A stretch of DNA of 64,000 nucleotides from Hofstenia miamia. Lineage: Eukaryota; Xenacoelomorpha; Acoela. Both the position numbers and the translations under genes were made by a program. This document shows positions 36,412 to 49,000 of this stretch, piece by piece; the stretch's first letter is position 1; each line of letters opens with the position of its first letter. The notes below the pieces were generated by a model that was not told the DNA's origin, searched no databases, and was given only the letters and a program-made list of their open reading frames with translations. The DNA lies in assembly GCA_004352715.1 (NCBI GenBank), contig SCFE01000030.1:423158-487157 (forward strand). The letters are read 5' to 3'.

Positions 36412-38899
36412 GCCCCTGAACACAAGCTTGCGAAATTTAATATTTGACTGATTAATGTCGTTCATCAGGGTATAGAATTCTGTCTCTTTAGATCATTCCT
36501 TTTGAATTCGGGAAATGTCTTCGTGATTGCTTTAATGAGCATGCAATATTTACTGCACTTAAAACTTCTTATCAACTGAATAATATTTTCATTATTTACT
36601 TATTAACAAGTTCTCTATAGGCGTTTGCCCCCACATTCTGATAATTCTGTATTCATTGAATTTAATCGCCTCATTTTTTCAAGGCGTCATTTTTGTCCTG
36701 AATGTGATTTTCAAATTGTTTAACTTCAATATAACTTTAGTTTGACGTTTAAAGACAAAGTAGTTGTCTATTTTAACACGGGCACCTTTTTCAAAGTTTA
36801 ACAGTTACTTGCACTTATTATAAATGTAGTAAATTTATAAATTAATTTTTTTAGATATATTCACAATATATTTTGCGTTTTAAAAAATGTTGGTGTGTTG
36901 TCTAGTAATTTCTAATTCTAATAAATATCAATGACAAGCAGACATCAGTGTAAAGAAGAGGTTTTAGGGGAGGCGACATTCAATTGCATTTCCTGATTGC
37001 TATGGATAATTATTTCATTATAATTCCCTCATTTTTTCTTCAATTAAACAATTGCGTAGTACTTCTTACTATATCTCTCTGGAAAATGGAAAATTTTTTA
37101 TACGTTTCCAGGGGAGTGCTTTTGCCGATGCCTGATTACGTTAATATATTCAATTTTTGCTATTTCAGAATTAAAATTCGTCTTGTAATTATGAGAATCC
37201 ACCATATTACTTTAAAATTGGTTAAGTCGTTTTACTGGTTTAGACATTTTTTGGCGTATTCATGTTTGGTTCATCTGTCATTTTTATCCTGTACGGATAG
37301 TGGCTTTATGTGATATTGATTCGGTAGATGCTACACTTTCCCAGGGTCTTCGACTTCCGTTCTTAAACAATACAAAGAGTAATGAGTTTAGGCAATATCA
37401 ATGTAAAATATATTCCGACAATTGTATAAAAATAATTTCACAATTTTCTTTCTGAATTAAAATGAAATGAAGTGTGTGCAATAAACTTTTCTTAACATTT
37501 TTGTTTTTTCAGGACAATAGAGTATGATGTGGTGATAAATGTTTAAAAATTAATTTTTACTAATTGTTTACTTCCTGTGCCTACAATAGATTCCAACCTA
37601 TTCCGAAAAATACTTAAATACCGAATTAAGAATGTTCAAAAAATGATGGCTGCGACCTTGACAGTTTTGCCATTAGAACGGTTTTCATTAACATTCATTG
37701 AATGACACCTACATGTAAAAATCCAAAGGATTGTAAGGTTCCCTTAAAGTAGACATAATCTGGAGATAAGTTTAAGTAGAATGCGAAATGACCAGCTATG
37801 TAGGTATTTTTACAATCAGAAACAAAGTAGTCTCTGAAATTCCATTGTTTTTAGACTGATTTATTTTGATAGTGCTTTAGTCTTCATTAGATCAAGTCTC
37901 ATTTCTGTTCAGCATGTAGTCTTATACACAAGTGGGTTTTTGCGTAAATGTGAAATGTCGGCTTTTCAATGTTTAGCAATTTGTAGCATGCTTTGATTCG
38001 GTCGATTTTATAGATAGTTAGCATCCATTAAATTGTCTTACATCACTCTTGCTGCATTTTTTCATGTTGAAGATGCTGTTCCAATAGTGTAAAATCGATA
38101 ATCTGCGCAGTTATAATCGGCGATATTATCGATAAGATTTTGTTCTTGACCGATGTTCAGATTAGTGTCTAAGGGTGCAGAGAGGGATACACCAAATTTC
38201 TACTAATTTTAATTCCTTGCAATGAAAATATGCCTACATAAGCTCAGACATGCTGTCTCTATCTTTGATAATATTATATTGCTAGCGATTAAGAGAGCAT
38301 GAACTATAAAATTTTTAGGATAGAAAAACGAGATCTAAGTTTTTGTCAGATACTTTCGATTTATATACATTTTGATCAATATAATATTTCATTGACAAAA
38401 ATACTTGATCAGCGCATTCCGATATTTACGGTAATCGATGTATCTATTGACGTATATTAAGCTATCCTGCAATTTACCGAAACGCGGACGATATTTTCGG
38501 TTTCGATTATTGTACATCATTGACTGTTTTTTTGGAAATTACTTGTCACCACATTCAAATTGTCCTGTAATTCAGCGTTTAATTTTCTCATTGACAGCTG
38601 AATTGTCATTTTGTTTGCCTTTGCTTCGGATTGACATGTTTTCTCCTTCCTGTAAATGAGACAACACTCTTGACCAAAGATAAACATTTTAAAATTGCGG
38701 TCATCATCAAAATCCATGATGTACAGTTCGTCAAAGTAATGGAATATTTTGAAATTGTTAATGTTAATCTTTCTAAAACTTGCGAGTAACAATATATATT
38801 CACAGGGGCATGGGATTGAAACTAAATGTCTGATAACAATTCGCACAAAATTCGAATTCACAATGCAACTAGTTATTATTATTACTTGCACATCACAGC
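36412..38899. other. Intergenic, no supported gene
   Basis: AT-rich DNA. A 109-codon plus ORF (36,984-37,313) and a 124-codon minus ORF (38,517-38,891) are longer than average but carry no motif I recognise. The latter contains two acceptor-like tttacag/ttacag sites, so it could cover small exons, but this is unsupported. Confidence 0.35.
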
Positions 38900-39316
38900 T
38901 TCATGCTCGTATCCCTCTCAGCTCGGGGAACTCACCAGTTCCCAGGGAGTCTGAGAGCTTTCCTCAGGACTCTAGCTGTTCCTAACAATGCTGCCTTCTG
39001 TGCTACCGCTCCTCCCCACTTTGGTACTCCCAACTGCTCCAAGTATCTCTTATGCTTCTTACTTACTGCTCCTACTACTACCGGGACTACTTCAACCTTC
39101 TTTAACTTCCACAGTCTTTCTATTTCCTCTGCTAACTCTCTGTACTTGTCTATCTTCTCTTTCTCCTTGCTTTCTACATTTCTGTCCTTTTGGTACTGCT
39201 ATGTCTATCACTGTTCCTAATCTTTTCTCTTTGTCTACCACTACTATGTCTGGCCTCCGTGCTTCTATCACTTTGCTCGTCTGTATGTTGAATTCCCACA
39301 GTATCTTAACCTTCTC
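38900..39316 (-). mobile_element. REL-endonuclease non-LTR retrotransposon fragment (C-terminus)
   Basis: The minus strand reads NEKVKILWEFNIQTSKVIEA, then RRPDIVVVDKEKRLGTVIDI and AVPK. An extra base then shifts the frame, after which KEKEKIDKYRELAEEIERLW, VGAVSKKHKRYLEQLGVPKW and AALLGTARVLRKALRLPGNW follow, ending in a stop. The RPDIVVVDK...IDIAVP block is the PD-(D/E)XK restriction-like endonuclease found at the C-terminus of R2/R4/Dong-type elements in many animals; the exact clade is not resolved. Upstream sequence is missing, and homology ends at the (ATT)n tract. The copy at 63,424-64,000 is closely related. Confidence 0.8.
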
Positions 39317-39330
39317 ATTATTATTATTAA

Positions 39331-39384
<54 letters not shown>
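39317..39384. repeat. (ATT)n microsatellite
   Basis: About 68 bp of nearly pure ATT trinucleotides directly abutting the truncated end of the REL-type retrotransposon fragment. The poly-Asn ORF on the minus strand is an artefact of this tract. Confidence 0.95.
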
Positions 39385-39385
<1 letters not shown>

Positions 39386-40862
39386 GGAACTTTTTACCAA
39401 TATTTATGATCGTGATGTTAAAAATCAAAGCCATGACTTTAGTTAATGAAAAAATAATTAATCAAGAAAAAAAAGGTGTTTCAATACTTTTGTCCAGCTC
39501 TGTAGAGAACATTCATGAATATTTTGAAAAAAAATATTCAAAATGAGCTAAATATCAATTTTATGAAATTTATACAGTAAGGGAATATCCAAAAGAAATG
39601 CGTGAACATAAATTTCCAAAGATACCCAGGTAGTTCAGGATTAAATATTCGAGTGTAATACAAATACTTAGGCTATTGGCTCTTAGAACTATGCATACAC
39701 ACAGTGCAATCGATTGTTATAAAGTACGTTTAATGCATTACAGAATTGTAGCACGTTTTTTATTTAAGAATGTACAGTAAAGAACAAATAGGAAATTGTT
39801 AAAATGCTTAGGTCCACAAATTGGTAATGCAGATGTTTTCAGAACACTAAAACTGTTGATCAATGCACAACTGCAGCCTAAAAAGTTTTTTTACCTCATG
39901 TTTTTGGGCTCTTTATTGTTCAAGCAAAAATCGGCTTTTTAAACATTATTGTCATTGGATTGGGAAGAGAAAGATAAGATCTCACATGTTCTAATATGTA
40001 CTATGTCCTTGGTCAAAAGAGTACCGCATAATTTAGGCCGGTCAAAATTCACGCGGATGTGTATACATATAGTTAAGGTTATTTATTTTGGTTTATATAA
40101 ATGAGGTCAGGAATTGTATTTTTATAGTAAATATTTCATGTTTCATATCTGCAGAATGAAGCTTAGAATCACCTCAAAATCCAGTTTTATAAGTTTGTTA
40201 TAAAAAAGATTTTCGAAATTTCATCTTTCAAAAAAATCTTTTTTTACTTATGTACATTATTCAGAGTTGAACACTCTCTATCAATGTTTTGTTTTTCAGA
40301 AGTTGTTCCTAAACATGTTGGTATTTAACTTTAGAAATTTGGCAATTTTTATATAGTAATAGCATATATTGTTAAATGTGGAAATTGTAATTTATTCTGA
40401 AGTTTATGCAAAGTCGATGTTTATCCTTTCCTCTGTAACAACTATTAGTCGCTGATATTTTAAATAGAAAACAGGTAAATTATTTTTAAGGAAATTCTCA
40501 AAATTTTAAACTAATCTTCTCTAGAATCTCTGGATGAAAACATGTTATCAGGTATGCCAATTACTGTAAACAAGATTAGGAAGAATATGTACATAATATA
40601 TTTGGACTGGCTCTTGATATGATTTGCTTTGATTAAATAAATGGAGGTTTTATTTTACCACCATAAAATATCGGTTGTTTCTCAACCTAGAGAAATGGAT
40701 TACATACGTCATGAAGGAAACAGCAATTTCTAAGAATTTTTGTCGTACGCCGCATACAGGTAGTATTTCGCAATCGTAAATTTATTTACTGCATTATCTG
40801 CATTTTTCCCAATTACTCCTTTTCAAAATATCACTCCATTTAAGAAATGAAATCTTCGTAAT
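39385..40862. other. Intergenic, no supported gene
   Basis: AT-rich DNA with no ORF of note. A minus-strand AATAAA at about 40,786-40,791 could serve the ORF at 40,863-41,318. Confidence 0.4.
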
Positions 40863-41318
40863 TTATAAGTGAAATACAAAACAATTTTTACAATATAATT
40901 GGTAGTATTTATTGGCATTTCTAATAAATTTTAAAACTGAATTCAACATCAGATCATAAGGTCCATTTAAATACAAGTTCACTAATATTTTGGTTGTTAA
41001 ATACAAAAACAAAATAACAGATGCGTAATGTAGCTTCATCATATCATCAACAGCAATTATCATTTTGGTTATATCAAACAAAGTCTGTGAGTTTAGTATC
41101 ACTCTGTAAGGAACACTCCTAAAAAATCCTTCAATTACTGCTGATGGAGTTGATAAAGTCAGAAGTTGCAGATTGCGGCTTGAATTTCTATCAAGAACCC
41201 AAACACAAGAACTCAACGTGCCAATTAAAACATCAAATACTTTCAAATATTTCTCAGAAGTGTCAAATGTGCACATGTACAATACTTGACTATCAAGTAC
41301 TTGGTCAATACCCTGACT
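40863..41318 (-). CDS. Unrecognised exon-like ORF, possible terminal exon
   Basis: An open frame of about 150 codons ends at 40,863. The stop-to-stop frame reaches back to about 41,325, where the minus strand has an acceptor-like ATGAAGTCAG. No ATG begins the frame, so it would be an internal or terminal exon. The translation is diverse and protein-like. It has a strand-like phrase (FDVLIGTLSSCVWVLDRNSS), which could be a beta-propeller blade, followed by helices (LFDITKMIIAVDDMMKLHYA). An AATAAA about 70 bases downstream is compatible with a 3' end. I do not recognise the family and found no companion exon with confidence. Confidence 0.3.
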   Translation of the reverse strand, partial: SQGIDQVLDSQVLYMCTFDTSEKYLKVFDVLIGTLSSCVWVLDRNSSRNLQLLTLSTPSAVIEGFFRSVPYRVILNSQTLFDITKMIIAVDDMMKLHYASVILFLYLTTKILVNLYLNGPYDLMLNSVLKFIRNANKYYQLYCKNCFVFHL

Positions 41319-41326
41319 TCATTTAA

Positions 41327-44300
41327 TCATGAAGTTTGTTTATAGCTTACCATTTTTTCGATATTCAGGCTTAATTATACTTTCAACCATCTAGTTCCTC
41401 ACAAACACTTTCAAAAGTAACCGTTTTACACATATCTTCAATCGAAGTTCTGCAAGCCCCGTTTACTAAATTTAAGGCATCAAATTCGCTAATTTCTTAA
41501 GACTTTTGGATTCTGTTTAAATTTGTTATTTATGGATTAACATTAAACAGTGCATGTTCTTTAAACTGGACATCAGTGTTTTAGTAAGATATTTATGTAT
41601 AATCCATTGAAATAAATAGGAATGGAGTTTTTAGATATTGATAAATTGACTTCCAACTTAATTTAGATGCTATTCAAAAGATCTAAAAATAGATTATATC
41701 TATCTGACATACAGATAAACAGAATTTGGCAATATCAGATCTCTTTAAATTATATTTAATCGTTTAATAATAAATACCCCACATTAGGTTGTATTTATAA
41801 TGCTAATTGAGACCTTAATTGCTTTTTGTATGATATAGACACATAATATTTCTCACTTACATTTTTCAGAGAAGCTGTTTAAGTACTTAACTAATAATTC
41901 CGGTAATAATTAAGGGCAAAAAATTTCCTTTGGATTTTTCGACGTTGTATCAGAAAATCATATCAAATCATTGATGACTGATGAGTTTTGCATGTAGGAT
42001 CACTTGATATGCTTTGGCGACCTAATATTATTTATGGCTCAATACTCGCAGAGTGGTGATTTTTTTCTTTCGATACAATTTCAGCAAATTTTATTGTGTA
42101 AGGAGTCATCCAACACGTGTAAAATAACTTCACCTTGATATGTAACTGATTTCATTGATACTTCTGCTTCCTTTGGTTAACCAAAGAACAATACTTGATG
42201 TAAGAATCATTTTTGATTTGGATCTTGCCGAAAATCCTCTAATTTGAATTTTTGGCACACTACGTACATGAGAATTTCTTGATAATTGCATGTTTATGAA
42301 GTTGTTTGATCAAACAGGTAAAGCGTAGTGAAGTGCACAACCTAATTTTTGACAAGTGCTGTTGTGTAAGAGATGCTGAACACCACTTTTTTCTGCTATT
42401 GAGTTCAACTACATACACATCAATTTCTTAATATTGGGCAGATCTGTCTATTCATATCTGGCTATATCTGCAAATGGTGACGTAGCTATTTTCCTTGCGC
42501 CATTATAGGTTAAATGAAATGCAGAAGACGAGAAAGTATCTAGAGGCTGAAGAAATCGTACATTAACACAAAGCGATGACGATCTCTTCTTCTATCTACA
42601 GTAAACTTAAAGAAACATTTATTTATAATTTAGTTGTATTTTTGTATTTATTCTTCCATATCTATCGATCACTTCAGTTTTGCAAGCAAATCGCATTACT
42701 AATGCTAAGGACATAGTTCTTTAATAAACATGTATTAAAAATTTTTGATTTCAACCAATAAATATCTTAGTTTATTGTTTTGAAGGTTCTACAACAATAA
42801 TGTATAATGAACTAACTTCTAGCCTTACAAAGTCGCAATCGTATTAAATACATTGTACTTATTGTGCGGCTTAGAATTTATCGTTTTTATTGTAAAATTT
42901 ATATTTTTATGATGCATTGTAACAGGTTTACAGAGAACAGAGAATCTGTGTCGTTTTTTCTGTTCGATAGCGACAATTTTAATCACCAAATGCGTACAGT
43001 AAGCATTCTTAATGACTCAATTTCATAACTCTTGTCATAATTCAGCAACACAGATAAAGTGGCCAATTGAAAGCCTTATCTTTTGCATAAAATTTTTAAA
43101 ATTAATTCACCTGGTAAAGAAAAGCCTAAATAAGTAAAGTTTGCATAATTTTATTTGCATACAAAGTAAGAGCTTTAAGCGTACCAGTTACGTTCTTGAC
43201 GAATCTATAATACAAGAGCGACCGCTCGCTGAAATAGTAATATACCACTTTAATGACCAAGTAATTTTGTGGAAAATCAATTGCTGCTTTCAATTTAAGC
43301 AATAGCATGCGCCATTACCGCTTTATTGAAGCACTAGACTCTATTTCCTAGAAACAAATTAAAGCGTTCAGATGCTAGCCATTGAAGCATTTCAAGTTGC
43401 TATCACAAAACAATTCCTAGAAATTAACTGTTGATTTTCATAGAAATTTTATGAGTACGCACTTGTATCTGCGTATTGTAGCTGTAAACGAGTTTATAAA
43501 TATTGCGCAATGACTGTCATGTTTCTTAGAAATACTTTCATTCACATTCGCGCTTTGAATGCAAACTGTAGGTACGCTTATTCTATCAAGATTTAAAATT
43601 TTATATTTATTTTTACTACACATGCATTCTTTAATTTGCACTGAGCCTGAGCTATATGTTATTCAGTAAACTAAAAAACTCAGATTTTTTATTGGGTGTT
43701 TTTGAAAATAATGGAAAAATGTTTTTCAGCACTTTTTTATATTTTTTGATTGTCGGTATTTTTAAATTTAAAATAATTTTTTCAAATTTAATTTAGAATG
43801 AAAATTAAAAATTTCACAATATTTTGTATTTTGAAATTCTTGAAATATTCTTTGATGCAGACCATTCTAGATTAAGGTCTTCAATTTCAATTCTTAAGTT
43901 TTTAATTAAATTTATTTCTTTTTTAAACTTATACGAATTTTAACAATATTTCTATTTTTTTCTACTAAGAATTTTTTCGAAATCTATCATGGTTTCCTCA
44001 AGCAATATTTAAACGCTTATATCCTCCGAACTAATTTAAAAATTTAAAATCTGAAAACGCCACGTGATTGATAAAATTGTTGCCCCATTTTTTCGTTATT
44101 GATTTTGATTTCTCGTTGAAAAAAATGAATATTACAAGCAACAATGTTTTTAGTTATTTAAAAATGTAATAATTTTTTCTCTTCTGTTTTAACTATGAGA
44201 AATTTAATGTCAATACAGTACCTAGAAGAGCTTGATCAAGAACGCAGTGTAAATTCGAATGTTTACTATTTACTGTTCAATGTGATCTAATTATTGTTTA

Positions 44301-45080
44301 TGACGGCCATTCTTCGAAATAGATAGCAGCTATGCACTCGTTTCCTTCAACGGAAAGGAAACTATGATTTAATTGCCTTTCTAAATGTATACTTTATAAA
44401 CACATTTTTCTTAGAAATGTGTCACAATTTACATAGTGATCTCACATAATGCAGCAATTAGCGTTAGCGGCTACCAATGCCAACCCCTCTTTCTCAATCA
44501 TAGAAATTGAACATTTTTAATGCGTCATTCGTTATCACATTAAGACATATTTCTGGAACATCTGCTTATTCGTGGAGGTCCCTCGAAGGCATACATTTTG
44601 CATAAAACCGGTGTTTATATATTTTACTTTATATTCATTTTTTTAAAATATACTAAATAGAGATAAGTTTTTGTAAAGAATATCACTACTACAGAGAGAA
44701 AACTTTTACAGCGTATGCCGCGCTTATAATCAGGAGTCTTAAAATAATTAAGGACATTATTATTTTTTAGTTAAATATTTAAAAAATAAATAAGTATGTT
44801 TTTCAATTTTAAAAACAATTACTTATTTTAATATATGCGCATATTTTTTAATAGTGATTTCTTTGTGATAGTGGGTCTCCTTTTGTTTTATTATACATTA
44901 AAATTGCGATTTTTGATGTGATTTAGATTTAAATGCCCCAAATTCAGCTTCTGAAATTATAACAATAAGTAAATGAAGTCAATTTCTAAAGTATTTGGTA
45001 AATGACTCCAATTTTACTTGAGTAGAGTCATCTTTCATGAAACACGCAACAATTTCAAATTACTATGAAAAGGGTTAGAT
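41327..45080. other. Intergenic, no supported gene
   Basis: AT-rich DNA. Minus ORFs at 43,126-43,308 and 43,438-43,641 (60 and 67 codons) have no recognised domain; they could be upstream exons of the ORF at 40.9 kb, but there is no evidence for it. Confidence 0.35.
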
Positions 45081-45088
45081 ATATTAAC

Positions 45089-45569
45089 TAGAGATAAGCG
45101 CGGTACAGGTTTTGTAAAAATTTTTTCACAGCAGAAAACAACTGTATCGCTAGCCATCGCAATGTCAATTTTTTACCGCAAACCACCGCAATAAAGGAAA
45201 TTTTACCGCGGTATTCCGCAACAATGGCGATATTTGTCTTCGTAAAGAAGATAGATTTCTGAATTATTTTTTTAGTGTTATGGATTTTTCGTAGAAAAGT
45301 TTAAAGACAATTTCTTAGTAATTTTGTCATTTCGTTTTTATTAGGGTAGTATCAAATTTTTAATAAAATTACTTTAATATTTTGTATATGAAATCTCTTA
45401 GTTTTGCTTCAGAAACAGTTTTTTGAGAAATACGTAAGGATTTTAAATCTTAAAACAAAACACGTTATCTATAACTTTTATGCCACCGCAAGTAGTTTTA
45501 TAGTTATACTGCTAACCACCGCAATTGTGTAAATCGCTACCGCGGTATTACGCACCGCACTTATCTCTA
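45089..45569. mobile_element. hAT-type miniature element with perfect 8-bp target duplication
   Basis: Left end TAGAGATAAGCGCGGTA; reverse complement of the right end TAGAGATAAGTGCGGTG. Identical flanking 8-mers atattaac lie at 45,081-45,088 and 45,570-45,577. The subterminal sequence is rich in accgcggta and caccgcaa words. The 481-bp body encodes nothing. It lies 443 bp upstream of the STAT-like start codon, and a partial copy of the same family follows at about 45,866. Confidence 0.9.
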
Positions 45570-45865
45570 ATATTAACATTTGGTTCTGAAACAGTTTTTT
45601 TTAAATAAAGAATGAAAGTGCGTTAAGCAGGTCTGCATATAGTTGTCAGAAGATTGCAATATATTCAGTTTACATTATGAATTTTATAAATGATTTTTTT
45701 AGAGCAACTAAATTAATTGTTTGCTAACGAAGGGCGATTTATCAATATTTTCAATATAGAGAACTAATTAAGTAATGAATACCTTTAGTTACGTTTTACA
45801 TATTTTGAGTTAAAACTCTATGTAATGAACTCAAGTTAAAAAGAACATCGTTTGTGGTAGCCTTT

Positions 45866-45955
45866 AATACCACCGCGGGTTATTTTTTTCTACTGCTAAT
45901 CAACGCGATTTTGTAATTCGCTACTGTGGTATTACTGCACTCCACTAGTATTAAG
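45866..45955. mobile_element. Partial copy of the 45,089 hAT element
   Basis: About 90 bp (ataccaccgcgggtt, then ctactgctaatcaacgcga, then ctgtggtattactgcac) align with the right third of the element ending at 45,569, with many substitutions. The terminal TTATCTCTA is lost. It ends roughly 50 bp before the first STAT-like coding exon. Confidence 0.7.
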
Positions 45956-46011
45956 CTCTTCCCTAATCTTCGCTAGATTGTCCACTTACGTATCTCTTTT
46001 AGAGACTGCTA

Positions 46012-49000
46012 ATGAATGACGTCAGCTTTGATCCTTATCAATCGGAATCAGTTAAGGAATTCTTAGTTCGATACAACATAATGTTTATACTGTTTTATGC
46101 CGAGAGTTACAGACGTTCGGTAGAAGAAATTATTTTGAACAACTGTTGGACAGTGAACGTGTGCACCACTTTCTTAAAAAAGGTAAAGGACTTCATTTTT
46201 AAGAAGCACTTGCGATGCAAAGGAGAGGATAAGAAAAAATGGTTTACCTTAAAATGCAACATTTCGTACTACTTAAGTAATGTGCCTGAATTTTCTAATA
46301 TTATTTCACTTGTTCAAACAAAATTGAACAATGTCACATTAGAAATTGATGAACTGAATTGTGCGGTAAGCAACTTAAGGACTAAACTTTGTGAAATATC
46401 TCATTGCAAACTTGAAATAAGTAACTCATTAAATACTTTGCGGGAGGAACATGGGAACTATGCTTCGTCCTCATTAATTTGTGAAGTTAAGAAGCTAGAT
46501 AATATTTCGAAAGGCTTGCTACAGCTTAGTGATTGCTTTTTATCTCATGCGCATAAGTACTGTAATCAGAATGCGTTCAACTCCATTTTTGACATTGAGG
46601 AACAATGTGAAATGTCTCCTTGGAAACAGGACTTTGTCGATGACTGTTATTCTGCACTTTTCACAATTACAAAGACTTTAGATGATTTAAACCTATTTTG
46701 GAATAGTATCAGAGAAGACTTTGTTTATAATTGTAATGAACTCACTGTTATTAATGCTCTCAAATTTCATTCTCAGTATATACATGAAAAGTCTGTTGTG
46801 CAAACTTCACAGAGCTCTTTCTATCCTCAATGCCAAAAATATAATGATCATTCATTTGATTTGACGTTACAGTATCAGTGTTTATCAAGCAATATAATCC
46901 ATAAGCGAATCAGTTGCTATGTGCAGTGTGTTAGTGATTTAAATATAGATTGTTCAATGTTCAAATGTGAGGTGTCCTGTGATGCAATAGATGAATTTAG
47001 AATTTTAGTTCATGTAAAGGTTATTTCAAAGCACATATCAAAATCCAGTGATCTTCATCTTTATATTCTTAAGCTCAGTCGAGTAACGGAATCACTGTTT
47101 TCATCAGAATGTAACTGTATGCAGTTAAAATCATTACCTTTTGTAATAATAAACTCCTCTGATTACAAATGTGACGCAATGGGCGAACTAATGTGGTACC
47201 ACACATTTGGATTAGAAAATCAGGTCTCAATAACTGAGTTTAAAGGCTTTTTGTCACAAGTTCTACAAAATTCTCGTCTTTATCACTTTGTTAATGAGAA
47301 AATTCTAAACTTTTTAATTCAAAAAATCAGTAAGAATGTAGATCCTAAAGACTTTGTTGCAAAGACTTCACTTTTTTCTAGCAATATAAAAAATACATCA
47401 TTCACTTTTTGGCAATGGTTCGTTCACTCGCTAAACACTATTTTTGCTACTAAGCATTTGACGTATCTTTGCAGAATCGGTTGTGTTGTTGGATTTATTT
47501 CAAAGGGTGAAACTCCTCGGTTGTTAACTGAGAATGGTAAGTTGTGCTCTTTTAACTATTATTCCTACTTGTAAAATAATTATTAAGAGGGCCCAGTAAA
47601 AATTTATGCCAAACAGCCCTAATTAACATAGCTACATATTTTGCTTATTTATGAATCCTATTGTTTTAATTTAGCAGCTATTCCAAACAATTTAAAAAAC
47701 TTTATATAACTAAATCTCACTAGGCCTTCCTGACTCCAACCCCTGATTTTATATTCAGAGTTCAGGTTTTTAGGCAATTACCTACCCTTTCATTATTACA
47801 ATTTATTTGTAAAGTTTCGATTTGTACATTACTTAAATTGAACTGAGATTTACGGGAATTTTTTTAAGATAATACCTTCTATAGTTATTAGCAGTTTTCG
47901 ACTGACATTTAAAATGGTTATTTAGTCACTAACGTGGCGTTTATTTCATAAATGTAGTCATTAACGCGACCCAATTTTGATCCAACAATTACGATTTTTT
48001 GACGTAACAGTTGTTCAATTTTGACTTTTTTGACTTTAGGGTAAAAACTGGGGATTAAGAGGAAAATCACTTTTAATTATCAGCACAATGGTTAAATGGA
48101 AGATATACTGTTTTCCCAAGTTTTTAGGCAGAGAGAAGATTCTTTCAATTGAACATATCATAGTAATGCATGACTGTAATTAGCTTTCGTGAATATCAAA
48201 ATCTTTCATTTTAAAGTGTTTATATCAACAATTTATATAGATATCAAACTGATCAAAAATTCAAGTTTAAAGACATTTGTAAATCACTTGATGCGCCATT
48301 CCTGATGTTTTAAACCTCTGAATTTTATATGAAACTGTATATTGCATTAATTTTAAGGACTTAGAAAACAGTATTCTGGTTGTTTATCTTTCATTAAGGG
48401 TTTTTCTTAGTATTTGCTCATAGATTCCTAAGCTCCAGCCTACGTATTTTTGCGTATCGCGCTGCCAAATATACTGGACGTGTGTATTTTTGAAGCACTT
48501 ATTACGCTGTCGTTGGCGTTTGTTATTTGGCTTTATAAAGTATGCATATATGTTAATGTAATGCAAGCGATAATTTGTAATTGTAACGCCAGTGCATAAC
48601 ATTACTTTTTAACTTAGAACAAATATCTTATATATGGCGAAACTATTACTACTTAAAAGTATTTAGCATTAACATTTAATAAATCTTGTGTTAGCAAAGC
48701 CTGTTTTTTGTGCCCTAGGTTAGAGTTTATGCACTATAGATTTTAACATCGAGTCGGTTAGTATGATATCATATTTTATGGTTCATTCCACTTAGGTCAT
48801 AAGCTACCTTTCCTAAACCCCTGCATTGTTACAACTTATGATAAGGGAATGTTAGGCGGAAGAGGGTCTGCCTTTCGTGAACACCTTCATAGAAAGTGTT
48901 TCTCAGAAAGTTTTAAATTTCAACTTTCGTATTCGCATTCTTTGCTTCATATACACGTACATTGCATTATTGAACGCTGGAGCTTTAATTACGTTATAAT

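Noticed and set aside
36984-37313. 109-codon plus ORF
   Set aside because: Hydrophobic AT-driven composition, no motif, no splice or polyadenylation support.
38517-38891. 124-codon minus ORF with acceptor-like sites
   Set aside because: Possible small exons could be drawn but no family match or consistent gene model supports them.
39092-39400. Poly-Asn protein start
   Set aside because: The Asn run is the (ATT)n tract read on the minus strand; only the downstream REL endonuclease part is real and belongs to a transposon.
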